This document shows, piece by piece, positions 13,601 through 25,600 of a stretch of DNA of 64,000 bases. Numbering within the stretch: position 1 is the first letter of the stretch; each line of letters begins with the position of its first letter. A model generated the notes under the pieces. It ran no database searches. It had not been told where the DNA came from and saw nothing but the letters and a program-made list of their open reading frames with translations. Both the position numbers and the translations under genes were made by a program. Source of the DNA: Diphasiastrum complanatum (taxonomy: Eukaryota; Streptophyta; Lycopodiopsida; Lycopodiales; Lycopodiaceae); assembly GCA_029204225.1 (NCBI GenBank), contig CM055109.1, forward strand, positions 36,154,496 through 36,218,495, read 5' to 3'.

Positions 13601-16600
13601 GCGGTCTTGCAATGGCTGGATCGATGGAATTCGCACTTTTCCATGCACGATTCATCCGAGGATAACAAGATCAATCTCGCCGTCATGTACCTGCGAGGTA
13701 AAGCATTTACCTGGTGGCAAGATATAAGGGGTAAGCCCGAAGTTCCTAGGAATTGGGAGGATTTTTGTAAGGCCTTTAAGGCGGCCTTCCTTCTTATTCT
13801 TGATGATTTTGAATTTTACCATCAGTATATCCATATGGGAAACCGGCCCCTGGATCAGTATTTACAAGAATCTCAAGAGGTCTATTCTCGTTTTGCAACT
13901 AGAATAGATCCTTTGCTAGTAAAGTTGCATTTTATACTGGGGTTGCCAAGAGACTACCAGCTAGAGGTTAGGAGGAACCAGCCTCTTACCCTCGAGGATG
14001 CTGTTCGCTTCGCCAGAATCTACGATGATACTTGTACGATGGCTAAGCCTGAGACTGGTGTCTTGCCCGACGTAAAGGGTAAGGGGCCTTTCTTTCCAAA
14101 GAAATCGAAAGATAAGGCAAAGGAAGGGACTTCAGGTTCTGGGAAATCGAAGAAAAGATCTACCTTGGACCAGGAAACCGTCATGAAAGCCAGAAGCGAC
14201 AATCTGTGCTTCAATTGCATGGAACCAGGTCATGTCGCGAAGGAATGTCCAAAGAAACGGAAAGCTAAAGGGGCATCTTTTAAGACGCCAGGTAACTCTA
14301 GCATATCTAGTGTAGATTTTTCCTTTGCTGGTAATTCTGCGTGTGAGCATTGTTGTTTTAATACGGCTGTTTTTGGCCCTCATGACCTCATTCGGATGAA
14401 GGGGGTTGTGGGTGACCAAGCCGTAACTGTTTTATTTGACGATGGTTCCACACATAATTTTATTAACGCTAATTTGTTGCAGAAGCTAAAGGTGGAAACA
14501 AGGCAAAATGACCACCGATACACAGTGAAGGTGGCAACTGGAGTAGAAAGCCAAGTTTGGGACCGGATAGTCCCACGTCTACCAATAGAGATTCAAGCCT
14601 ATAAGGATAAATTAGACTTTCATATTATGAATCTAGATAGGGTAGATGTTATACTTGGTAAAGAGTGGTTCTATGAGAGGAACGAGTCTATGAAGAAAAA
14701 CTATGTAACACACAGTTTGTCGTTCTTACATAACGGCTCACTCATAGAATTAAATGGAAATGTTGATATTTCTACTCCGTATATGCTTTCTGCTTTGGAA
14801 ACTGTTAAATGTATGGATATTGTGGATTGCAGTTCTTACTTATGTTGGTTAAAAGGTTTTACTTACCATGAAGAACATAGTTTGCAATTTTACAATTTCC
14901 AAATAAAACTAATGTCTAGTAACCTAAAACAAGAAAACTCGCCGGAAGGTGAAAAGTTTAGGAAACTTAGACAAGAATTTAACGATGTATTTCCTGAACA
15001 GCTTCCTTAGGGTCTTCCCCCCCCTGTTGACCATGGTATTAAACTGATTCCTGCAGTTCTCCTATATCATTGTATCCATATAGGATGAGTACTACTGAAG
15101 AGGATGAGGTTTATAGGCAACTGCAAAATTACCTTAAGATGGGCCATGTTAGGCCTAGTAAATCTCCCTGGGGGGCACCTGTGCTCCTTGTTGATAAAAA
15201 AGACGGAGGCACTCGTCTTTGTGTGGACTTTAAAAAGTTGAATAAATCAACGATTAAAAACCGTTATCCTTTGCCGCGAATGGATGAACTGGTTGATCGA
15301 TTGCATGGTGCAAAGTACTTCACCAAAATCGAATTGAGATCAGGGTATCATCAGATTCGCATAAAAACTAAGGATATTGAAAAAACCGGGTTTAGAACTA
15401 AGTACGGCCATTATGAGTTTTTGGTTTTACCTTTTGGCCTGACAAATGCTCCAGCGACTTTCCAGCAGATGATGAACGATCTTCTTCGTCCATATCTGGG
15501 AAAGTTCGTAATAGTCTACTTAGATGATATTCTCATCTATAGTAAGACCTTGGAGGAGCATGAGGAGCATCTCAGGACTGTCTTAAAGTTACTTAGACAT
15601 GAGAAGCTTTTTGCCAAGGAATCCAAATGTGTGTTCTTCCAGAAAAGGTTGTTATACCTTGGTCACATTATTTCGGACCATGGGTTGGAAATTGACCCAA
15701 ATAAAGTCCGACAAGTACGTGAATGGCCTATTCCTAAAACCATCCGGGAGGTTAAGTCCTTTTTGGGCTTTACAGGGTTTTTTCATAGATTCATCTTGAA
15801 CTATGCATTAATTGCATTGGCCTTGACGAATGTCCTCAGGGGGGCTAAAAGAGTTAGCCGACACAGTAAGTTTAGTCCTCCAGTTACTTGGACTGAAGAG
15901 TTGAATCAGCCTTTTGAGAACCTCAAATACTGTGTAACTACAGCGCCTATTTTACACATAGTGGATCCTAACAAGCCGTATGTACTTGAAACGGATGCCA
16001 GTGACTATGCTATAGGCGCAGTCCTATATCAGGATGGTAGACTGGTAGCTTTTGAAAGCAAGAAGTTGGACCCTGCTCAAAGGCGGTATTCCACCTATGA
16101 CAAGGAACTTTTCGCTGTTATTCATGCCCTGAAAGTTTGGAGACATTATTTGTATGGCTCCTAGTTTACTATAGTTACTGACCATCAAGCGTTAAAGTAT
16201 ATTAACAATGCGGTCGACCTTAGGGGTCGTAAGATGGTCAGAGATGCTCCAAGAATTTCATTATGACAGTGAGTACCGGAAGGGTACTTCTAATAGTGTC
16301 GCGGATGCCTTAAGCCGGATTGGAGAGGTTAATCAGTTAAGCTTTTCTGAGATCCAATCTGAGTTGTATCTGTCCTTAAAAGATTTGTGTAAGACCGATA
16401 GGTACTTCGGTCGTATTTGGCTAGACGTCCTGGCAGGTTCTTCTAGATCTTATGATGAGCTTGGAATGCAGGATTCCAAGATTTCTCCTCAGGACAAGAT
16501 ACAAAGAGACTATTCCATTAGGAATGGGTTGCTTTTCCGGAATGGAAAGGTTTGTGTGCCAGAAAATGATGATATAAGGGCCCAAATCCTGCATGAATGT

Positions 16601-19600
16601 CATGACAGCCCGTGTGCAGGGCACCCTGGCGCTCAAAGGACACTTGACTTAGTAAAAAGGAACTTTTACTAGCCAAACTTAAAAAGTCAGGTGGAGGCAT
16701 ACGTTCGCAAGTGTGCGCAATGCCAAATTAATAAAGCTGAAAGACTTAAGGCAGCTGGTTTGTAAAATGATGCCATTTGGGTAATAGTTGACAGGTTAAC
16801 TAAAATGGCGCAGTTCATACCAACCAAGCAAACTGTCAAAGCTTCTGAACTTGCCTTTTCGTAGAAAAGTTGTTCAGGTTGTTTGGTTTGCCGAATGACA
16901 TTGTTAGTGATCGAGATCCAAAGTTCACTGGCAAATTCTGGCAAGCGGTCTTTGAGAAATTAGGGACCACGCTAAGTTTGGGATCATCAGATCATCCTGA
17001 ATCGGATGGTCAAACAGAGAGGACAAACCAGTCTATGGAAGATATGCTTCGAGCTTATGTTTCCAAAAGACAGTCAGATTGGGAAAGGTACCTTCCAATG
17101 ATTGAGTTTGCGTATAATAGCGCAAAGCACTCAGCGACGGGTTTTAGTCCATTTTCTCTGATGTATGGTTTCCAGCCTAGGGCTCCCATTTCAGTGGGCC
17201 TCAAAGGCCTGAAGGTTAAGGCAGCAGTAGATTTCTTGCATGATATGCAAGAGATGTTGCTTGTTGCTCGCGAAAACGTAAAAACGGCTCAGGATAGAGC
17301 CCAGTTTTACGCCAATCAAAAGCCACAACCTAGGGTCTATGAGGAGGGGGCTTGGGTATATCTTAGAATTCTAAAAGATTCTAAGGTACTAAGGATTGGA
17401 AAATGTCCTAAGTTATCACCTCGTTACGCAGGGCCATTCCGTATAGTAAAGAAACTCCATCGGAATGCGTACCAGCTAGAACTTCGTCAAGGGGTTAAAG
17501 TACATCCAATTTTTCACATTAGTCGTTTAAAGGAACGACTTGGTGGAAAGGATGACTTAATGCCTCAGGAGGACTTAGTTCGGCTGGAGGACCTATCATC
17601 CTTTGTACCTACTGAACCACAAGCCATTGTTGATGTACGTCAACGTGGGCTCAGAAACTGGCAGGTAACTGAGTACTTGGTTCGTTGGAAAGGAAGTTTC
17701 GAGGACGATGATACTTGGGAGAAGGAACATGACCTTACATTGAGATTCCCTGGATTCCTCCCTTAGATAAGGAATTTTTTTAAGGAAGAGGGAATGTTAG
17801 GGACCCAACTCTCTTGGGTCCCAAACCCAGACTTGAGACTGGACGATGACTGGGCCTGTAGACTTGACCGGTGACTCGTGAACCTGCATGGTTGCCACGT
17901 GTCATGATCTAGGAGTGCACATGGCTTGGAGTCTCTCTCCTTGGAGGCATACAAGGGGAGGAGGACTCATTTGCCATCCATTCTGTCTACCTAGGAGGAG
18001 GTGGATGGAGAGCATGTGCACGGCCAGGATGTGTTGCTAGCGTGAGGCAGGAGATGGCTGAGAGCCTAGGCGGTGGTATGGGACGCCGTCTGGGATGGAG
18101 GTCGGATCCAGCTTGATACGGTCACAGGCCAGGGCACGGTGGGTGGACCCGGATTAGGTCCTATGGCGGGGTGGAACGTGAATCGTTCGGTCTCTTGTGG
18201 TTAACCGGCACCTGGAGGTTTGCAGTAAGTAAGTTTGTAACACATAGCTTTCCTCCAAATATCCTCTTTTTCAGCCTCTCTGAAGACGGAAAGTAGATGG
18301 ATCCTTGGTTTCTTATACTGTGGCCATATATGCAAAATGTACATCCCCATCTTCATGATGATCCTCCTGTCGAACCTCCTGTCGATCTTGATCTTCATGT
18401 TGCTTTTCAAGTCTAGCTGATCTCCTAGTTCCATGCATACTGGACTCTCCCTGTTCCATAATAACACTATCCTTGATAGTTTCATAGTACTATCTAGGCA
18501 ATCTTCTAGCTTTTGATGTAGGATGCTTCCTGCCTGGTGAAGTAGGAGGTGAATAAGTATCCCATGTACTTGATCTCTCCTTTCTCTTTCCTATCTCAAC
18601 CAAAGTCACTCTAGGTTCTTGAATTGGCGTAGGCGATACATGTGTCGATTCAGGTTCCTGTAATAACTCATCACATAATATAGGGATTCCTCCATCTTGA
18701 TCCTTATCAAAATATATTCTTTATCTTTATGAGTTGCCTCCTCATCAAAGACTACATCCCTACTTATGATTATTTTCTTACCCAGGTATGTAAGAATAAG
18801 CAATACTCATAAACACTCTCAAGTGACTTACATGTGGCTTCCGATCCGTGTAAGCTTCCTCTGGAGTTCGATTCTCTACAACCTTTGTAGGACTTTGATT
18901 CAAAAGATAAACCGCCGTCTTAACTGCTTCACCCCAAAACATATTTGGAAGATTTTTACTCTTGAGCATATTCCTTGCAGTTTCTACTATAGACCGGTTC
19001 TTTCTTTTTGCAACTCCATTTTGTTGAGGCGTGTCCGTATTTGCAAATTGTCTCTTTATACTATGATCCTTGCAAAACACCTGAAATTCCGTAGAAAGAT
19101 ACTCTCCCCCCCTTTATCTGAGTGAAGTATTTATTTATTTTATTTGTCTATCTGTTTCTTTCTCCACCTGTGTCTCAAACCATGTGAAATACTTGAAAGC
19201 TTCACCCTTATTCTTCAGAAGATAGATCCATGTCTTCCTAGAATAGTCATCCACAAACACCATAAAGTAACTTGCTCCCCCATAAGATTGAGTCCTCATA
19301 GGACCACACAAATCTGTATGAACGAGTTCTAGAACATTTTTCGCCCTGAATGTACTAGGCAAATTTTTTTTCATATGATGCTTGCCTAAGACACAACCTT
19401 CACAAACCTTGTGATCAGAAACGACTTGAGGTAAACCTGTAACTATGTTAAATCTCCTCAAGACTTGTAGACTTTTGTAATTCAGATGTCCAAATCTCTC
19501 GTGCCATAACTTACTCAATGGTCCAGTATCCGCAACACTTGCATGATGATCCACCACCTGAGCTTGAAGTTTGTACAACCACCCTGCAAGTATGCCCTCA

Positions 19601-22600
19601 GCTACTACTTCATTATTTTTCCTCTTGATGAGACACCGCTGTTTATCAAACTGCACCACCATGTGTTGCTTTGCAATAGCTGATACTGAGTGTAAGTTTT
19701 TCTTGATTCCTGGTACATAAAGGACATCCTTTATGTTTCCAATCTTCCCTGAAGGTAGTTGTACTTGTACTTTTCCAACTCCCTTTATATCATATGTGTA
19801 GTTGTCCCCCAACTTCACATTTGACCCATCATCTAATTTTTGAAAATTAGATAGCAAGTCTCGCCTAGGTGTTATGTGCTTCGAAGCTCCTGAATCAATA
19901 AACCAACAGTCATCTTCCTTCGAGAAGCCACCACCAGAAGATGTCGATGTCGAAAACAACTCATAAGAACTCAATTTTGCATTAGATGTTTCTTCTTCTT
20001 CAACAAAATTCCCGTCCTGCTTTTTTTTGAATTTGTTGTGCCAGCACTCCTTTGCATAATGTCTTGATTTTCCGCAAATAAAGCAGTTTCCTTTTCGAAC
20101 CACTTTCTTTCCATCTTCTGACCGATTTGATTGATTCTCCTCCATATCTTGCTGTTTTTTCTTCTTCTTCTTCTCTTTGCCACCCTTCTTGGAACTTTGC
20201 TCTTGCTTCTTTGCCAGGAATGCTTGTTCCTTGAAATCGTCCCTATTGACAATGTTTTGTCATCTCATTTCTTCCTGTAGTAAGATGGCATTTAGCTCAT
20301 CGAAAGAAGCCCTCGTTACTCTTAACGATAGCATCATTACAAAGTTCTGATAGGCCAAAGGTAGACTATTAAGTACAATGCATACCAATACTGAATCTTG
20401 AACACTTTCTCCAACTGCAATAAGTTGCCCTCTCAGATCTTTTACTCGAGCAAAGTAGTCCGTTAGTGATTCACCTGTACCCATCTTCAACGTGTGAAGC
20501 TTATTAGTCAAGAACAAGATCCGTGACTGATTTACCGTCTCATACAAGTTCTTCAGTATATCCCAAGCCTCCTTGGGTCCAGCAACATCTCTGATATGAG
20601 GTATAATCATATCTCTAACTGATAAGTTGATGATATGATGAGCTTTTCTTCTACATCTCTGATACTCCCGCAACTCTCTGTCAGTGGTAGGAGGTATCTC
20701 GACACCTGTGACGATCTCCCAATATTCTCTATCTTGGAGAATATTCTGCATCTTGAACTTCCATACACTGTAGTTCGTTCCATCTAGCTTGCTAGATTCC
20801 GGCAACACAGCGTCGTTCAATCCTGCCATTATATCGATCTTTATAGCCTGATTTTTCGGCAATCAGTGTCTCTTCAAATTCAATTAAGATTTCCTTCAGA
20901 AATCAGTAACCTAAACCTCTGCAAAAAGAGTAGCAAACAGATCTGAATTTAATCTTTTAGCAACCTGCCTCAGTAGCTATCTGTCCTGCAGCAACCTGCC
21001 TGAGTAACGATCTCTCCAGCAGTGCTCTGACAACAGTCTGACATCGATCTGTAATCCGAAACAGCAGTTCTTCAACAATCCTGAAATCAGAATACAATCC
21101 CTGCAACCGGCGATTGACATGCAAAAACTTATGATTCTGCCAGCAATCCAACAGGTAGCAGGTCTGTAGGTATAGTGATCCAACCAGATCAGATCTGCAG
21201 CTCCACCTGCGATCAGAACTGCAGCACCATCAGCGATCAGATCTGCAGCACCACCAGCAATTAGATCTGCAGCTCCACCAGCAGCGAACAGGTCTGAAAC
21301 AAACTCTTTGATTTCAGCACAGTGATCCAATATGCAGTCAACGATCCAACACGCAGCTGCCGCCAGAGATTCACTAGTCTGAAATCTTCTTGATTCCAGC
21401 GAACTACTTCCAATAGTAGTCCAACGCAACAGCTCCTCCAATCTGATTGCACACCTGCAAATACAAACTCTCTCTCTCACCAAAGACTCTGATACCCTGT
21501 CAGAATTTGTGATACAAATTCTAGATGGAGATACTAGTCCTACTAGCACTCACACAAAACCAAGCATAGAGAGAATTCAGATCATAGGAAAATTGAACAA
21601 TAGCTCTAGCATAATAGAATTGAATGGAATAGTTGTGGTGGGGCGCCAGCCTTCTTATATAGTTTCTCTAATGATTGATAAAAGCTAATGAGCCTAAAGT
21701 AAATAGCAAAATAACAAAAGCTATTCACTAATAATACTACCTATATATGGTAAGAACCAAAAATGAACTAAGTACTAAATAGATCCTAATCTATTTGGAG
21801 TGCACCCACCTACATGCATAAGCCTTAAAAAACGAATTTATTATAGATAGAATGGCCCCTAAAAATAGCACGCAGGCATGGCCAAACCATCATTAAGGGG
21901 TGTGAAATAAACATTAATTCCTAACATGCTGCTAATAGGTTTATCATGATTCTTCAATTATTTCATATTCTATTCAATTTGGATCAAGTACTTCTCAATT
22001 CTTTTTATCTCTGTACTAGTAGAGGTGCTTACTCCATAATGATCACTCTTTCACTGCTGTAGACTCTAGTGGTCTTTTCTTAGATATTTCAGCTTCTAAT
22101 ATGTTGAATGTGATAATTCATAGAGTTCATGAATGTGGGGAGCTAAGGAGCCCATTTCATTTCTTGTTTTTGTAAATTGTCTGTTTCTTTTTAATTCTTC
22201 TTTGCAACTGAAGATCAATTATATGATAGTATGAATCTGGCCTTTCCTAAGATAATCTGAAAACTGCCTAGTTATTTCTTCATCCTTTGATCGGCTAACC
22301 GATATGGGGGTTTGGAAACAAGTGTTGTGCCAGGTACGAGGTTTATAACATGATCTACGTTTTGCTAGGTGGTAAACCATGCAGTAAATCTTTAGGAAAA
22401 CATCTTCAAATTCAGACAATGAAGTTTCTAATTTATCTACATGTGACTGTAAAGCTGAAAGTAGAAACTTCTGAAACAAACTGAAGGTTACATAAGAATA
22501 CTTGGTGCTTCTGAATTCGACGAATGAGTCTTCCATACGAGATTGAAAATTGGCTAAGGCCAACTTCAACTTGTCCACTTCTGTTACCAACCGGAGATGC

Positions 22601-25600
22601 TGCTCCTTGGTAACAAATTCTTCTATAAATGTGTGTAATGTTCGTACTACCATGTATCAATGAACTAATTGCTTTTATGTTTCTGCTTTGTTCTTAATTC
22701 ATTCTTGTTGTCATTTATTTCTTAGTGAGGACTAGGCGTACTCAAGAGAATCCGAATTCTCTTGAAACCTAGATAGCAACTTATGCTTGGGCTTTAATCA
22801 GACCATAAATTTTAATCGTTGGTAATTTTCTTTTTTCTTGTTGGTGATTTTTTAGTTTTTCGGTTGCACTTGTGCTTGTTTTTGTGCTTTACCTGATGAA
22901 ATTAATAACTCAAATTGAATATGTGAATTTGGAAATATTTTATCTTACAAAAATATACGTTCATGAATGTAAATAGAAATGAACTCAGAAGTTCTCTTTT
23001 GGATGTAACATCGTCAATATTTTGAATTATGCAGGCAGGAAAGCAAACCCTACATGCTCATTGACTTCTCAGACTGCTTGCAGACCAATGTGTAAGTCTG
23101 TTCACCTTTTTTAGCAAATAGAATTGTTGAAGCTGGGTAGATGTGTGGTTTACTTACTTGATTTTGATAGAAATTCTCATCGTGATCATATTCTAAATGG
23201 TTCCTCACGTTATTTTTGCTTATATCCATAAAATTAAGCTCTAACCTTTATTAAATTTACCTAGATAATTGAAGTAGGGACTTATTTTGATTGGCTTTGC
23301 TCTTCAATGCTAGACTTTATGTAGCGCAGGCATCCCAAAGGGAGCCGGGAACCATGACTTAGCTTCCCAGCCTTCAACTCTTGCCATCCAAACCCACTAA
23401 ACATACAAGCAGCCAACTCGCCAACAACGATCAGACTTAGACCAAATGGTCCCGACAACATACCGCTGGCGCCACGGACCGAATGGTCCCGACGGCATAC
23501 CGCTGGCGTCCCGGGATACGACCCTCAGCTATGTGCCAACTTAAAAATTTTGAAGCGGCCTTGCAACTGGCGCTTTTACCGAACACTGAAACCCAGAAGG
23601 TAATCAGAGTCAGTTTGAGGAAAATCCCACTTTATTGATAAATTTGAGAAGGTTACATTTCAAGTGTGTGACCGACCCTAGTCTCTGGGGAGCTGGCATG
23701 CCAAGGCGAGTGCCAGGACAACATTCCAGCAAGGGAGGCTGAGACTTGGTTGGAGCTCGCCCTGAGTCGCAACCCGCACTCCCCTATAGTATTGGTGGGA
23801 TTTTGCACCCCCCCTCATACCAAGCACTCTACCCAAGCTGGTAAAGCACGTTTTTCTCTCTCTAAGATTTTCTCTTTCTAGAAAGTCATTTTCTCTCTCT
23901 AGATTTTATTGATCCCCAGGCTTCCTTTAATCATGCCTAGATCGTGTGAGGTGATTGCACATCGATCTGAGCTCTTTGGACTTTGCTAGAACCGATCAAA
24001 GATTTTCAGCCATAGGAACTTGGCGCCGGTTGGATTCTGGTCACAGTGGCGCCGGCGCTGTTGGCGCCGGGAGCAGCAGGGGTGCTGCTGGCGCCGAGGA
24101 CAATGCTGGCGCTAGTGGCGCCGAAAGTAAAGCTTATGAAGATAGCTTTACAACACTTTATCATGATGAGTCTGCCCTTAGCCTCCAGAGAAGTCTTAGA
24201 AACTCAGCATGTATGCCTTGGTGCAAATGTATGAAGTACAGGCCTCAAGGCTCCCTTGTGGTCGAGTAATGTCATATACAACTTGTAGATGACTAGTTGC
24301 TGGTGGATGTTTTCTACTTTTCACCTCATGACATTTGTGCTGAGACTGTGCTCATGAACTTGTGCATGATCTTCCCCATTGGTTGCCTTGCAAGTTACGC
24401 GTCCTTGATAGTCGCGGTCATGGGACATTCTTGTTAGGTGTTATAGGCCTTCGCAATAGGCAATCCATTGTCTTTATTCACGTTCACAAATCTTGTTGAG
24501 TGTGACACTTTTTGTTATTTGAGCATAAAGTGTGGATTCAAAATTTGATCTGCCCGAGGTGAATATTTTAATCATAAAAGTTCGGCATTGTGACAATGCC
24601 ACATTCTCTTTTGTGTTTTTGCTGATGCAGTGTCTTTCCCGCCTCAAATTATGCAAGCTTCATGCAATTCTAGGGCTCTTTTACACTTGTATGATGGAGT
24701 TGTGTTCATATGTTTCTTCAAGATTTGAGTGCACTTTTCAATCATGTCTGAAATTTGAATATCAAATAGCTGATAACCAGTTGGATATTTTAATCGTATG
24801 TAGTATGCCTTGGCAGCAGTTGTTGGGTGGATGGTCTTTTAGTGTGAAACACACTATCTTTCATGCTTGAATCTTAAAGGACTTTTAATATGATTCTTGA
24901 TCTTGGATGTCTCAGGTATGTTCTCGGTGCAGTATTCTTACAGCTCTGCAGATTGTTAAGATTGGAGCAACACCCTATGATGCAGAAACCGGTTGACCCA
25001 AGCCTATTCATTCATCGCTTTACAGACCGTAAGCATATGCTCAGTAGTTTACATATTGTGCTTGGTATCGTTCTGGTTCACCTTAGCTTTCTTTCTTCAA
25101 TCTCTTTAGTGTAGCATCAGTGTGATTGTTTTCAAAAATTTTGTTGCACACATGACGCCAAACATTAGACTGAGTTCAGAAGAATTTACTGTTGCAAATC
25201 GGGGTGGTCTAGAGCATGTAAAAACACAATTATAGACACCAAAGTTTAGCGGAAGCTTGAGGATCTTGGATCTAATAAGCCCACAAGCTGTCTTGAGGCT
25301 TAAAAGACCACATGCAATTAACATGCATTGACATGCAAGAACATTTAAGCAACATGCAAGCTCATCCAAAAACATGCAAGAGCATGCACTGACCATGCAA
25401 GGTCTAGGAGTTCTTACAAGACTTTATGCAAAAAACATGCAAGCATAAAATCACTTTGAAGCTTGATGAATAAAGGTGAAAAGATCTTGAGCAATCGGCT
25501 GTTTGGAGACATCTGATCCAGATCTGTATGTGGCTGTGGCAGCAAGCTAAAAGCAAGATCATCAAAATGCATTAAAAAACACTTAAGAAAGTGTGTGGAT

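Larger units (their letters stand above)
11849..18242 (+). mobile_element. Gypsy element B (chromovirus), forward, nested in Copia C
   Basis: A full-ended Ty3/Gypsy element bounded by CATAG at 11844-11848 and 18243-18247, a perfect 5-bp target duplication. It has a 5' LTR, an initiator-tRNA-Met primer site, gag with zinc knuckle, protease, RT, RNase H, integrase, a chromodomain and a purine-rich tract before the 3' LTR. It is broken by stops in gag (two within 13453-13503), at 15008, in RNase H (16162) and in integrase, and by a deletion near 16763 that removes the segment holding the first catalytic Asp of integrase. Element E is the same family, reversed, and A is another copy. Confidence 0.95.
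9935..21926 (-). mobile_element. Copia element C, nearly complete, reverse, interrupted by Gypsy B
   Basis: A Ty1/Copia retrotransposon bounded by two LTRs (9935-10365 and 21498-21926) and by TGCCG (9930-9934) and TGCTG (21927-21931), a target duplication with one mismatch. On the minus strand the order is primer site, leader with 24-bp repeats, gag, zinc knuckle, protease, integrase, [Gypsy B], reverse transcriptase, RNase H, PPT: the standard Copia order. Without B it is about 5.6 kb. Stops and frameshifts in gag, integrase and the RT/RNase H join make it non-autonomous. By eye the LTRs differ at roughly a dozen positions plus small gaps, so the insertion is not very recent. Confidence 0.93.

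Noticed and set aside
17763-17954. Small minus-strand frame nearly identical to the one at 11819-12008
   Set aside because: It is the same LTR sequence in the 3' LTR of B, so the similarity is due to the LTR and not to a gene family.
20977-21549. 190-residue minus-strand frame with Ala-Asp-Leu-Ile repeats
   Set aside because: It covers the Copia C leader and 5' LTR; the repeats come from the 24-bp DNA array.
23955-24269. Ala/Gly-rich 104-residue frame as a real protein
   Set aside because: It is produced by GGCGCC repeats in an intron and has no recognised domain or splice context.
25312-25450. CATGCAAG motifs as a CRISPR-like array
   Set aside because: Motifs are short and irregularly spaced, with no constant spacer length; the window is a plant nuclear locus.
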